DNA from: Streptomyces sp. ISL-36
GTDB taxonomy: Bacteria; Actinomycetota; Actinomycetes; Streptomycetales; Streptomycetaceae
NCBI RefSeq assembly: GCF_018614205.1
Contig: NZ_JAGGOS010000094.1
Coordinates: 1 to 64,000 of the forward strand
Length of the DNA: 64,000 nt
Direction: 5' to 3'
Position numbers and translations under genes: made by a program
Part shown: positions 8,768 to 17,751 of the stretch, in pieces
Layout of the letters: every line of letters begins with the position of its first letter
Numbering within the stretch: position 1 is the first letter of the stretch
Notes under the pieces: generated by a model
The model's input: only the letters and a program-made list of their open reading frames with translations
Databases searched by the model: none
Told to the model about the DNA's origin: nothing

Positions 8768-9208
8768 CTAGATACGCGGCGGCCGGGCTTCGTACGGGGT
8801 CGACAGGACGACCGTGGTCCGGCTGGAGACGCCCGCCTGCGAGCGGATGCGGCTGAGCAGGTGCTCCAGCTCCAGCGGGGTGGCGACGCGGACCTTGAGG
8901 ATGTAGTTCTCGTCGCCGGCGACGCTGTGGCAGGCCTCGATCTCCGGGATGTCCGCGAGCCGGTCCGGGGTGTCGTCCGGGGCGCTGGGATCGAAGGGTT
9001 TGACCGAGATGAAGGCGGTCAGCGGCAACCCGACGGCCTCCGGGTCGACGACGGCGGCATAGCCGCGGATGACCCCGCGCTGCTCCAGACGGCGGACGCG
9101 CTGATGCACCGCCGACGTGGACAGGCCGGTGGCCTTGCCCAGGTCGGTGTAGCTCATGCGCCCGTCCCTGACGAGCAACTCGACGATCTGACGATCCAGC
9201 TCCTCCAT
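8768..9208 (-). CDS. Lrp/AsnC family transcriptional regulator
   Basis: A 146-residue regulator. The N-terminal AsnC-type helix-turn-helix (about residues 5-60: LDRQIVELLVRDGRMSYTDL ... STSAVHQRVRRLEQRGVI) is followed by a RAM ligand-binding domain (about 65-135: AFISVKPFD ... CHSVAGDENYILKVRV). It probably senses an amino acid or a derivative. It leads the minus-strand pair with the amidohydrolase and may control it and itself. It is divergent from the small gene at 9435. Confidence 0.92.
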   Translation of the reverse strand: MEELDRQIVELLVRDGRMSYTDLGKATGLSTSAVHQRVRRLEQRGVIRGYAAVVDPEAVGLPLTAFISVKPFDPSAPDDTPDRLADIPEIEACHSVAGDENYILKVRVATPLELEHLLSRIRSQAGVSSRTTVVLSTPYEARPPRI

Positions 9209-9434
9209 GCGGTCAACCTATTGCCCAGGAGGTCCATCGGCACAGCCGGGAAGCGGCCTCTTTGGGCGTCTATGGTCATCCTCGGGGCACCTGCGAACGG
9301 CATGTGACGAACGCCACAGGTTTGCGGCAAGGGTCGAACGAGACCTCACGGTTATACGGCGGGCCGTATGGGAATTGCTTGCTGTGGTCGACGCCATACG
9401 TATTCGGCCGACCCACCCGAGGGGGAGATTCTCC

Positions 9435-9803
9435 ATGCAGGAGCCTGTTGATTCGGTCGAGACGGCCGACGAGCTCGACGCCTACGACACTTTCGAGATG
9501 TACCGGGTGATCTGCCCGGACTGCGTGCAGCCGATCGCGCTGCTCGCCGACGAGGACGTACTGCCGGAGCACGCGCTGTGCCCGACCCCGTGGAACCCGT
9601 TCGTCCTCACGGTCTGCCCCGGCACCGGCCGGGCGGCCTCCGACGCGAGCCCGGCGGACGCGACCCTGGAGGTACAGGAGCAGGACACCGCGCTCCTGCT
9701 GACCCTGCCTCAGGGCCTCGACTGGCGGACGCAGCCCTTCTCGCACGTCGGCGGCCCGGGCTCGCGTCCGATCAAGGTGCCGCAGATGCGGCGCGCCGCG
9801 TAA
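9435..9803 (+). CDS. Conserved hypothetical protein with paired cysteines
   Basis: A 122-residue protein I cannot assign to a named family, though the style is that of Streptomyces core hypotheticals. The N terminus is acidic (EPVDSVETADELDAYDTFEM). Then come RVICPDCVQPIALLADE and HALCPTPWNPFVLTVCPGT. The four cysteines could form a small zinc-binding knuckle. The tail is basic. ATG 9435 follows GGGGGAGATTCTCC. No signal peptide or membrane segment. Confidence 0.75.
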   Translation: MQEPVDSVETADELDAYDTFEMYRVICPDCVQPIALLADEDVLPEHALCPTPWNPFVLTVCPGTGRAASDASPADATLEVQEQDTALLLTLPQGLDWRTQPFSHVGGPGSRPIKVPQMRRAA

Positions 9804-9811
9804 GGCCCCGG

Positions 9812-10903
9812 CTACCAGTACTCCCCCCGCACCATCGCCGCGAGCGTGGCGTGGTGCAGGATCAGGCTGTCCGGGTTCGCCGGCACCTCGACCTCTCCGA
9901 AATGCGCCTGGCGGTACGCGACCCTGAGCATCACGATCGCGTGCCGCAGCGCCGCGTAGAGGGTGTGGAACTCCATGTCGCGCGGCGTGTGCCCGGTGAG
10001 GGCGGCGTAGCGCCGCTCGACCGCGTCGCGGCGGAGGAAACGGGGCAGCCCGGGCTGGCCGAAGCTCACCGTCAGGTCCTGGAAGAAGCGGTGCAGGTAG
10101 ACGGTCCAGCCGAGGTCGACCTCGCGCGGTGCGTACGCGGCCATCTCCCAGTCGAGGACGGCCGCGGGTTCGAATCCGTCGTAGACGATGTTTCCGATGC
10201 GCGCGTCGCCCCAGGTGAGGACGGCGGGCCCTTCGTCCGTGGGCCAGTGGGCCGCCAGCCACTCGAAGGCGGACTCGATCAGCGGCGAGGGCGCGAACCC
10301 CTTCACCACCCAGGCGTAGTAGGCACGTTGGGCGTCGACATGGCGGCGCAGGGGGCTGCCCGTCCCCTCGGGGAGAAAAAACTCGGCCTCCTTCGGCGGG
10401 AACTGGTCGTGCAGCCGGGCGAGTACGGAGACGGACGCGGCCTCCAGACGGGCGCGTTGGGCGTCGGTGGCGGCGTGCAGCCAGTTCCCCTCGTACGTGT
10501 AGGGCATGACGTCCGGGGGGACGCGGCCCTCGGCGCGGGCCATCACGAAGAAGGGCGCGCCGAGCGGTGCGGGGTCGCGCTCCAGCCACAGGACGCGGGG
10601 GACGGGGATGTCGGTGTGCTCCCCGACGAGGCTCATGACCCGGTGCTGCCGCTCCATGTCGTAGACGGGGAAGATCGTGTACGCCGCGGGGTCGGCGGCC
10701 AGCCGTAGGGCGCAGCCGCGCACGGGCGCCTCGGGGTGGTCGATGTCGAAGAGCAGGGTCTCGCTGGACATGCCGTTGGAGGCGGGGACGGCGAGGTCGG
10801 TGACGCGCGCGCCGGGCAGGCGGGTGTCGAGCCAGCCGGTCAGGCGCCGGCCGAGCTCCTCGGGGTCGCGGGTGGAGGTGCGGGGGCGGGGCGCGGTGGC
10901 CAT
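9812..10903 (-). CDS. Aminoglycoside-phosphotransferase-fold kinase (ACAD11/FadE36-like)
   Basis: APH/choline-kinase-fold phosphotransferase of 363 residues. It carries the catalytic-loop motif LTWGDARIGNIVYDGFEPAAV (DxRxxN, with Arg for His, common in this subgroup) and VLDWEMAAYAPREVDLGW (the magnesium-binding Asp). The N terminus carries SNGMSSETLLFDI. Closest in style to actinobacterial kinases related to the N-terminal domain of ACAD10/11, which phosphorylate 4-hydroxyacyl substrates. An acyl-CoA dehydrogenase lies nearby at 12557. ATG 10903; 11 bases separate it from the calycin-like gene. Antibiotic resistance is not indicated. Confidence 0.82.
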   Translation of the reverse strand: MATAPRPRTSTRDPEELGRRLTGWLDTRLPGARVTDLAVPASNGMSSETLLFDIDHPEAPVRGCALRLAADPAAYTIFPVYDMERQHRVMSLVGEHTDIPVPRVLWLERDPAPLGAPFFVMARAEGRVPPDVMPYTYEGNWLHAATDAQRARLEAASVSVLARLHDQFPPKEAEFFLPEGTGSPLRRHVDAQRAYYAWVVKGFAPSPLIESAFEWLAAHWPTDEGPAVLTWGDARIGNIVYDGFEPAAVLDWEMAAYAPREVDLGWTVYLHRFFQDLTVSFGQPGLPRFLRRDAVERRYAALTGHTPRDMEFHTLYAALRHAIVMLRVAYRQAHFGEVEVPANPDSLILHHATLAAMVRGEYW

Positions 10904-10914
10904 GACGCTCCTCG

Positions 10915-12049
10915 TCAGTCGGCGGTGGAGGTGTGGTCGGCGAAGCCGCTCGGGTCGTGGCGGCCGAAGGAGCCGTGCTCGAAGATCCCGTAGCCGGTGC
11001 GGCCGTCGAGGGTGAAGCGGGCGGCGTGGTCGGTGACGCCGTAGGCGGCCATGGGGTGGGCAGCGGGGTCCGAGAGGTCGTAGACCCGGCGGTCGGTCCA
11101 GTCCCGGCCCTGCCAGGTGCCGTGCTGCCAGTCGGTGGCGGGCGGGTAGCCGGCGCCGACGGCGAGCGGGGAGGAGGCGAGGATCTCGACGCCGACCTCC
11201 AGGGGCTTTCCGGCCGGGTCGGTGAGGTGGACGACGGCCCGCTCGGGCCTGCGGGTGCCGGGGGCGTAGGTGATGTCGGTGCGGGGCCAGCCGAGCTGGG
11301 TGTCGCGCCGCCCGTTCCGTACGAGCAGGGCCTCGTTGAGGGTGCGGTAGCCGTCGGCGTCCTCCTGGGTGACGACCATGAGGAAGCGGTCGTCGAAGCG
11401 CATCGGTATCCAGAGCCAGTGGAAGCCCTCGGGCCGGAACTCCTCGCCACGGCCGGGCTCTTCGCCCGGGAGGGGGCGCACGCCCCAGCTGCGGTCGCGG
11501 GTGCCGGTCCACTCCCCCGTGGTCACGGCGAACCTCGCCGCCGGCGCGGATCGTGCCGGTGCACCGCCCGGCCTGGACGAACCGGCGCCCCTCGAGGGTG
11601 AGCCGGTCGCCGCGGCGCTGGATGTGGTGCGGTTCCCAGACGGCGGGGAAGTCCCCGGTCCAGGTGAGGTCGAAGGAGAGCCCGGCGGGGTCGTGGGGGT
11701 CGGGGTCGCAGTGCAGGGTGAGCGATTTCAGGGGGGTGTCGACGGTGATGCGCAGGGGTCCGACGGCGAGGTTCGTCCGGTCGTCGCCGAGGGCGTCGGA
11801 GGCCCGGACGGCGTGGAGCCGGTCGCCGGTGCGCAGGGTGGCGTAGGCGTCGATGACGCCGGTGTTGGGGTACACGCCGAGCCCGGCGATCAGCAGGGCG
11901 CGACCGTGGTGGTCGAAGACGTGGAAGATGCAGCGGTCGTAGACGTTGCGGTCTCCGCTGACGTGGTGCTTCATCGAGAGCGGTGCCTGGTGCACGGGGT
12001 ATTCGTCCAGCGCGACGGGCCGGTCGTCGACGTGCCGATCTGCGGACAT
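10915..12049 (-). pseudogene. Frameshifted calycin/CrtC-like conserved gene
   Basis: Two reading frames make one protein of about 377 residues. The first runs from ATG 12049 (GGAGG 6-10 bases upstream) through HVFDHHGRALLIAGLGVYPNT to GTIRAGGE. The second continues FAVTTGEWTGTRDRSWGVRP to the stop at 10915. Removing one G-C pair near 11533-11534 restores a single frame. Beta-rich character and RDRSWGVRP with FHWLWIPMRFDD resemble hydroxyneurosporene-hydratase/AttH-like calycin proteins; that assignment is tentative. The gene is probably co-transcribed with the kinase. It is either a real pseudogene or a one-base sequence error. Confidence 0.7.
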
Positions 12050-12315
12050 GGCTGACCTCCTGGTCGTCGAACGGGTCGTCGAACCGCTCGACGGACCTCG
12101 GCGAACGGAAGGTGACGGTACGTCAGAAACGGCGCGGGAGACCAGAGCCGTGCGAGGACACCCGGGGCGTCCCGTGCCGGCGGCCGCCGCCGAGCCGGTC
12201 GGCGCACGGACCGGGGCGGGACCGGGCACGGACGGCCGCCTCCGGGTAGCCCTCGAACTCCCGCTCGAATCCGTCCGGCGGTGACCCTCCCCCGGCGGGG
12301 CGCGTTGGAGGAGGC

Positions 12316-12594
12316 ATGACCTCGCTGTACACCACCCCCATCGGCAGCGGACGGCGACGGCTCGCCGAACCGCGGCTTGAAGAATCGGTTCCGCACCAGG
12401 CGCCGCCGCCCCACCCCGCCGACCCGCCCATCTACAAGGCGCTGCTCAGCCAGTGGGCGAGCCACGGCCGGTTCCTGCCCGGCCGCAGCGACCACGAGTG
12501 GAACCGCCTGTCCGCGGCCCCCGTGTGGGCCGACCGCACCGTACGGGTGAGCGGCGTCAGCGGGACTCTGGTCCGACAAGGTGGCGAGCGATGA
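12316..12594 (+). CDS. Small hypothetical protein
   Basis: A 92-residue product with no recognised domain. It is proline-rich at residues 25-40 (HQAPPPHPADPP), followed by IYKALLSQWASHGRFLPG. ATG 12316 has an excellent ribosome site, GGAGGAGGC, which argues it is translated. The last 38 bases overlap the convergent acyl-CoA dehydrogenase gene. Function unknown. Confidence 0.6.
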   Translation: MTSLYTTPIGSGRRRLAEPRLEESVPHQAPPPHPADPPIYKALLSQWASHGRFLPGRSDHEWNRLSAAPVWADRTVRVSGVSGTLVRQGGER

Positions 12595-13729
12595 CCATGC
12601 GCTGGATCTGATTGGTGCCCTCGACGATCTGCAGCATCTTCGCCTCGCGCATGTAGCGTTCGACGGGGAAGTCCGCGGTGTACCCGTATCCGCCGAGCAC
12701 CTGGACCGCGTCCGTCGTGATCTGCATGGCCGCGTCCGTGCAGAAGAGCTTCGCCATCGCCGCCTGCCGCCCGAACGGCCGGCCCTCGTCGCGCAGTCGC
12801 GCCGCCTCCAGGTACAGCGCACGGCCCGCCTCGATCCGGGTCGCCATGTCCGCGAGCAGGAAGCGCAGCCCCTGGAAGTCGGCGATCGGCCGTCCGAACT
12901 GGCGACGCTCACGGGCGTATCCGACGGCCTGGTCCAGGGCCGCCTGCGCGAGCCCCACCGCGCACGCCGCGATCCCGAGCCGCCCGGAGTCCAGGGCGGA
13001 GAGCGCGATGGCGAACCCCTGCCCCTCCTCACCGATGCGGCGCGTGTCGGGGGTCCGGACCCCGTCGAAGTGGAGTTGTGCGGTGGGCGAGCCTTTCATG
13101 CCCATCTTCCGCTCGGGCGCGGCCGCGCTCAGGCCCGGCGCGTCTCCCGGGACGAGGAAGGCGGTGATCCCCTTGGCTCCTTCGCCGCCCGTCCGGGCCA
13201 TGACCGTGCAGAAGTCGGCGATGCCGCCGTGCGTGATCCACGCCTTGGTGCCGGTGAGCACCCATGCGTCGCCCTCCCGCACCGCCTTCGTGCGCAGCGA
13301 GGCCGCGTCGGATCCGGCGGCCGGTTCGGAGAGGCAGTAGGCGCCGAGGAGGCCGCCGCCCAGCATCGCCGGCAGATGGGCAGCCCGCTGCTCCTTGGTC
13401 CCGAAGCCGGCCAGCGCGTGGCAGGACAGCGTGTGGACGCTGACCCCGAGGCCGACGGTGAGGCGGGCGGCGGCGAGTTCTTCGAGGACCTGGAGGTAGA
13501 CGGCGTAGGGCTGGTCGCCGCCGCCGTACTCGGAGTCGTACGGCAGGCCGAGCAGACCGGAGGAGGAGAGCAGCGAGAACAGTTCGCGGGGGAAGCGGCC
13601 CGCGTCCTCCTCCTCGGCGGCGCGGGGGGCGATCTCCCGCTCGGCGATGTCGCGGACCAGGGCGAGCAGTTCCCCGGCCTCCTCGGTGGGCAGCCGGCGT
13701 TCCACGGTCTGCGGGGCGCGGTCGGGCAT
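12557..13729 (-). CDS. Acyl-CoA dehydrogenase
   Basis: FAD-dependent alpha,beta-dehydrogenation of acyl-CoA; 390 residues. Standard motifs are present: YCLSEPAAGSDAASLRTKA (FAD/substrate loop), WVLTGTKAWITHGG, the YARERRQFGRPIADFQ flavin segment, DAVQVLGGYGYTADFPVERYMREAK and the C-terminal IVEGTNQIQRMVIARHL, whose EG is the usual catalytic-base position. ATG 13729 follows GGAAGGAG. Chain-length specificity cannot be read. It lies at the core edge just before the accessory island and shares its neighbourhood with an ACAD11-like kinase. Confidence 0.94.
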   Translation of the reverse strand: MPDRAPQTVERRLPTEEAGELLALVRDIAEREIAPRAAEEEDAGRFPRELFSLLSSSGLLGLPYDSEYGGGDQPYAVYLQVLEELAAARLTVGLGVSVHTLSCHALAGFGTKEQRAAHLPAMLGGGLLGAYCLSEPAAGSDAASLRTKAVREGDAWVLTGTKAWITHGGIADFCTVMARTGGEGAKGITAFLVPGDAPGLSAAAPERKMGMKGSPTAQLHFDGVRTPDTRRIGEEGQGFAIALSALDSGRLGIAACAVGLAQAALDQAVGYARERRQFGRPIADFQGLRFLLADMATRIEAGRALYLEAARLRDEGRPFGRQAAMAKLFCTDAAMQITTDAVQVLGGYGYTADFPVERYMREAKMLQIVEGTNQIQRMVIARHLVGPESR

Positions 13730-13974
13730 GGCGGCGCACTCCTTCCCTGTCGGGCGCTGCGGCGGCGCGCGCGAGGGGTCGGACGGCACCGCCGGTACTC
13801 ACACGCTGCGCCGATGCTCCCCCGGCGGATCACGCGAGGGGGCGCCCGGCGCCCGTGGCGCAAGGAGTATGCCCATTCGGCGGGCCCCGGTCACACGTCC
13901 GCCGGTCAGGGGGCGGGGACCCGCCGCCCGGTCAGGTGTCCTGCGCCTTCGGGGCCGGACAGTCCGAGCCGGTC

Positions 13975-14793
13975 ATGCTCGGTATCCGGTTCGTGGCGTC
14001 GGAGTACGCGACTGGTCCGGGGCATCGGGGGCGGATCGACATACTCGGGCTGGACGAGAACGGCAGCCCGGTCGTGATCGAGTTCAAGAAGGGCTCCGAC
14101 AGCGGGGTGCTGTCGCAGGCCGTCTCATATCTGTCCTGGCTGCGTTCGGCGCAGCACGAGTTCGAGGCGCTCGTCCGGAAGGTGTTGGGCGCGGAGGTCG
14201 CCGAGTCGATCGACTGGCGCCGTCCGCGGATGGTCTGCATCGCGGCCGGCTTCTCCCACCACGACCGTGTGGCCGTGCAGTGGCTGCCCGAGCGGATCGA
14301 CCTGGTGCGCTACCGGGTCTTCGAGGGAGGCCTGCTGAGTCTGCTGCTCGTTGATTCCTCGCCAGGCTCAGCGAGCGCCGCTTCGTCTCGGCGGAGCCGG
14401 GAGCGGGACGCGGTGGTCGGCAGCGCGCCGGCAGCGCCGGCTACACCTTCGCCGACGGGTGCCGGCCTCGTGCCGGAGTGCTTGCGGGACCTGTATGCGG
14501 AGCTGGACGAGGCGCTCACGGCGTGGGGCGAGGTCGAGGTGGCGCCGCTTCGGCACTACATCGTCTATAGGCGTCTGGTGAACGTCGCGTCGGTGATCTT
14601 CCGTCCGAAGCACGAGGCGATCCTGGTCTATCTCAGACTCGACCCGGACACGGTCGCGCTAGAGGAGGGCTTCACCCGGGACATGCGCGGCGTCAGGCAC
14701 CTTGGGACCGGGGACCTGGAGGTACGTCTCGCCTCGGCGGCCGATCTTGAGAAGGCGGCGCCGTTGATCCGGCGGGCGTTCGAGGCAGCCTGA
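13975..14793 (+). pseudogene. 5'-truncated PD-(D/E)XK nuclease-like protein with DUF5655
   Basis: A PD-(D/E)XK core is visible: GRIDILGLDENGSPVVIEFKKG, with the Asp ... Glu-x-Lys triad. It is followed by SQAVSYLSWL and, after a variable linker, a C-terminal DUF5655 domain (DEALTAWGEVEVAPLRHY ... FRPKHEAILVYL). Recognisable homology starts abruptly at EPVMLGIRFVASEY. Proteins of this type normally have another 40-50 residues, so the 5' end seems lost around 13955. ATG 13975 could still start a 272-residue protein. Probably DNA-repair or defence-related; it marks the left edge of the island. Confidence 0.65.
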
Positions 14794-14801
14794 CGCAACG
14801 A

Positions 14802-14847
14802 GAAGGGCGGCTGGAGCATCGGATTCTCGATGCACCAGCCGCCCTTC
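14802..14847. terminator. Bidirectional terminator
   Basis: A 20-base arm (14802-14821) pairs with 14828-14847 with one mismatch and a 6-base loop. It lies between the convergent nuclease-like and methyltransferase genes. Confidence 0.8.
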
Positions 14848-14889
14848 GGCGTCTGCGGCCCGCCGGCTCCGGGTCCTTCGTTCTCATGA

Positions 14890-15634
14890 TCAGTTCTCCG
14901 GTCCGGCCAGGTCGAAGTCGTCCTTTGTCAGCTCGGCGCGGAGCCGCTGCTCGGCCACGTCGGCGTAGTGCGAGGACAGCTCGACGCCCACGAAGCGCCG
15001 TCCCTCGCGAAGGGCCGCGACACCCGTGGAGCCGCTGCCGGTGAACGGGTCGAGGACGGTGCCGCCCTCGGGGCAGACCTGGACGAGCTGCTGCATGATC
15101 TCGACGGGCTTCTGGGTGATGTGCACCCGGTCCTTGCGCGGCTGGGAGGCGATGTAGTTGCCGGGCAGGTAGAGGTCGCGGGTGTTGTCGAGGGATCCCT
15201 TGACGCCCCAGATGATGAACTCGGAGCCCTGCTTCGGCCCGCCCTTGCGGGGCCGGCTGGCGGGCTTGATCCACGGGATGGTGCCGCTCCAGGTCCACCC
15301 GGCCATCTGCAGGGCGTCGGGCGTTGCCGGTTCCTGGCGCCAGTCGGAGAAGACCATGGCCACCGCGTGCTCGGTCGAGGCTCGGTACGCCTCGGTGAGC
15401 AGTTCGGTCAGCCAGGAGCGGTAGGAGCGCTGGTCGCGGTTCTCGCCGGGGAAGTTGGCGAGGTCGTGGGCGCTGTTGCTGGTGACGTACTTGGCGCGCG
15501 GTCCGGGCGGTGCGTTCCGAGCTCGTACGGCCGCCGGAGTTGTACGGCGGGTCGGTGATCACGGCGTTGACGCTCTCGTCCGGAAGGGACTTCAGCACGG
15601 TCAGGGCGTCGCCTCGGTGCAGCGTGTAGCTCAT
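14890..15634 (-). pseudogene. Frameshifted DNA methyltransferase (N4/N6-amino type)
   Basis: The first frame gives MSYTLHRGDALTVLKSLPDE and the catalytic VITDPPYNSGG (DPPY). A different frame from about 15500 carries AKYVTSNS, AMVFSDWRQEP, WTWSGTIPWIKP and the SAM-binding VLDPFTGSGSTGVAALREGR. A single-base slip between about 15490 and 15535 separates catalytic and SAM-binding halves. The intact enzyme would be about 247 residues. No restriction enzyme is adjacent, so it would have been an orphan or phage-type methylase. As written no active enzyme is made. Confidence 0.78.
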
Positions 15635-15726
15635 GGGAAGGGCCTCTCTCAGGGCATGGCGGGGCTGGGCCCGCTCCAGGCAGCGCTCAACGGCGTTCTT
15701 CCGGGGCGGGTTGTGCTGGACGTTAG

Positions 15727-16724
15727 TGGCGATCTCCGGCCGTACCTAACGAGCGGGCCCTGCTGCGGGCCCCGATCCGGGAGCCGTTTGGTGCGGCCGG
15801 AATCCCGGTCCTGACCGACGGACAGCGGGTCTTCGTCAAGCAGTACCGGGTCTCCGCCGACTTGGAACACGCCCAAGCGTCGTGGGACATGTCGGCGTAC
15901 TGCCGTACGGCCCGGGTTCCCGTCCCCCGGGTCTGGACCGACCGACAGGGGGCCACCCTCACCCGGTTCGAGGACGCGGCCTGGGTGGTGATGGACGAGG
16001 CACCCGGACGGGTCGCTACCGCCCCGTTGACGGTGCCCCGCGCACAGCACACCGGTTTGCTGCTTGGCCGTATGCACCGCGTCCTGGCCTCTTACCCACG
16101 GCCCACACGTGTCCGTCAGACCCGGTGGCGTACCGCGGACGCCGACGAGGTGGCGGCCACGACCGAGACGGTGCTCGCTCGCGCCTCCGCGCAGGGGGAC
16201 CCGCGGCTGGAACACCTTCACATCGAGCTCGCGCAACGTCGGGAAGACCTGCACACTCACGCGGCTCGGCTGCGTGCCGGACTGCCCGATCACCTCGTTG
16301 CCCAAGCCGGGCATGCGGACTTCACCCGCACCAACCTGCTGGTCCAAGAGGACGTGATCACCGCGATCCTGGACTTCCAGGGGGAGACGTGCCTGCAGGC
16401 TTGGGAGCTGGGGCGAGCGGCCTTCGACCCCCGCACGGTGGCGAACAGCCCGTCCTGGATGTCGTGCGCCCTTCGCCTGATCGACGCCTACCGCGCCGAG
16501 AACCCCGGACTGCCACTCACCGACGTACGGGCCAGCGCTCGGATCGCGCTGCTGTCATGCTGTTCAGCTTCTACGGCGCCACGACCGCTGAGTACGGACT
16601 TCCTGCGGCAGCAGCAGCCGACCTGCGGCAGCTCTGGATCGAGCGCCAGGTAGCCATCCGCCGACTGCTCAGCAGCCTCGACGAACTCGAATCGGCTCTC
16701 GACGCGATCGGGCGGAGTCATTGA
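15727..16724 (+). pseudogene. Frameshifted APH-fold phosphotransferase
   Basis: Kinase-like sequence runs from GIPVLTDGQRVFVKQYR (nucleotide-binding lysine) through LLLGRMHRVLASY to the catalytic loop HADFTRTNLLVQED and AILDFQGE. At about 16545-16557 the frame is lost; the C terminus (MLFSFYGATTAEYG ... LESALDAIGRSH) continues in another frame to the TGA at 16722. The 5' end is also unclear: no ATG or GTG lies in the main frame after TAG 15724, and GTG 15726 would need a one-base shift. It leads the EEP/2H cassette, its stop overlapping a potential TTG upstream of the next gene. Confidence 0.65.
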
Positions 16725-16786
16725 TCGACCAGGTGTCGCCCCTCAGGCGTCCCGGCGAACAACGTAAAGGACAGAGGAGATCGTCT

Positions 16787-17751
16787 GTGGCATCGAAGCC
16801 GCTGTTCCGATTCGGTACGTACAACCTGTTGGACCTGGAGATACCCAAGACCGCCGAGCACAAGCAGCGGTACGACCGCCTGGTGGCCGGCATCACCGCC
16901 ACCTACAGGGGCCGCACCGGCATGCTCGGCGTGCAGGAGCTGCTCGGCGACACCAGGCAGGACGCGAGGCGACTGCTGCGGATGCTCGCCGAGGACACCG
17001 GCATGCGCTGCGAAGCCACTCCGGCCGGGCGTGAGAAGCCGGTGCCGGCGCTCGCCAGCCAGGCACTCGGGGCGAGCGTGCACCGCTACCACGTCGGGCT
17101 GCTGTGGACCGAGGATGTCGAACCGATCGCTGGCACCATGCGCGCCTACGAGGGTGGAACCGACTTCTGGCACGCCATGGTCAGCCTCGATGTCTGCACC
17201 GACGGCGTGGAACGCTCGCGGTGGTGCTCCTACCATGGCAACCCCTTCAGTCCCGACCGGCGTCTTCACGAGGCGTACCGTGTCCTGGGCGTGTTTCAGG
17301 ACCCGAAGGTTCCGGGTGGCGTGGCCGCGGACTGGAACGCCTTGTCCGCCGCTCGCCGCGCGGACGGTTCGTACTACGACGCCGAGCCGTACCTGGATCA
17401 ACACCACCGAAAGGTGCGCTACCAGGCCGTGTTCGACCTGGACCGTCCGAACGCACCGCAGCTCGCCGACCGGCGGTCTTCCGAGTTCCTGCAGCGCGGC
17501 CCCGGCGGGCTGATGGACCCCGTCGCCGCCCTCGACGCGCCCTGGGAAGCCTCGTGCGGGTATTGGGTCAACGGGCAGGGGCGAAGCGATGACTTCGGTC
17601 TGCGGCGCATCGATGTCCCCAAGGTCACCGAGGATCTCGTGCGTACCTGCGGACCTGCGCAACGCACAGTGGGCCGGAAGCAGACCTCGCCTCCGACCAC
17701 CGGATGGTCACCTGCGACATGGTTCTGGAGGAATGGGGCACCGCGTCGTGA
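16787..17751 (+). pseudogene. Frameshifted endonuclease/exonuclease/phosphatase (EEP) family gene
   Basis: EEP-fold hydrolase with motifs in order: RFGTYNLLDLEI (Asn), MLGVQELLGDT (metal Glu), RYHVGLLW, GGVAADWNALS (the GDxN position reads ADWN), and SDDFGLRRID. The essential final motif, ASDHRMV, is only in another frame after a one-base slip near 17636-17650, followed by CDMVLEEWGTAS and the stop at 17749. GTG 16787 follows AGAGGAGA. As read, translation would lack the catalytic His. Its true stop overlaps the next start in GTGA, so it formed an operon with the 2H phosphoesterase. Confidence 0.72.

Noticed and set aside
7033..8856. A 607-codon plus-strand frame over the amidohydrolase
   Set aside because: Repetitive Gly/Ala/Val/Arg text with no domain; the minus-strand frame has a complete metal-hydrolase motif set.
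9812..10903. An aminoglycoside-resistance gene
   Set aside because: APH fold only; the subgroup and the fatty-acid-type neighbours point to metabolic kinases.
12581..14077. A plus-strand frame across the acyl-CoA dehydrogenase
   Set aside because: Antisense shadow; the dehydrogenase motifs are all on the minus strand.
15490..17650. Programmed ribosomal frameshifting to explain the split methylase, kinase and EEP genes
   Set aside because: No common slippery heptamer, both +1 and -1 directions, and no conserved downstream structure; decay or sequence error is simpler.
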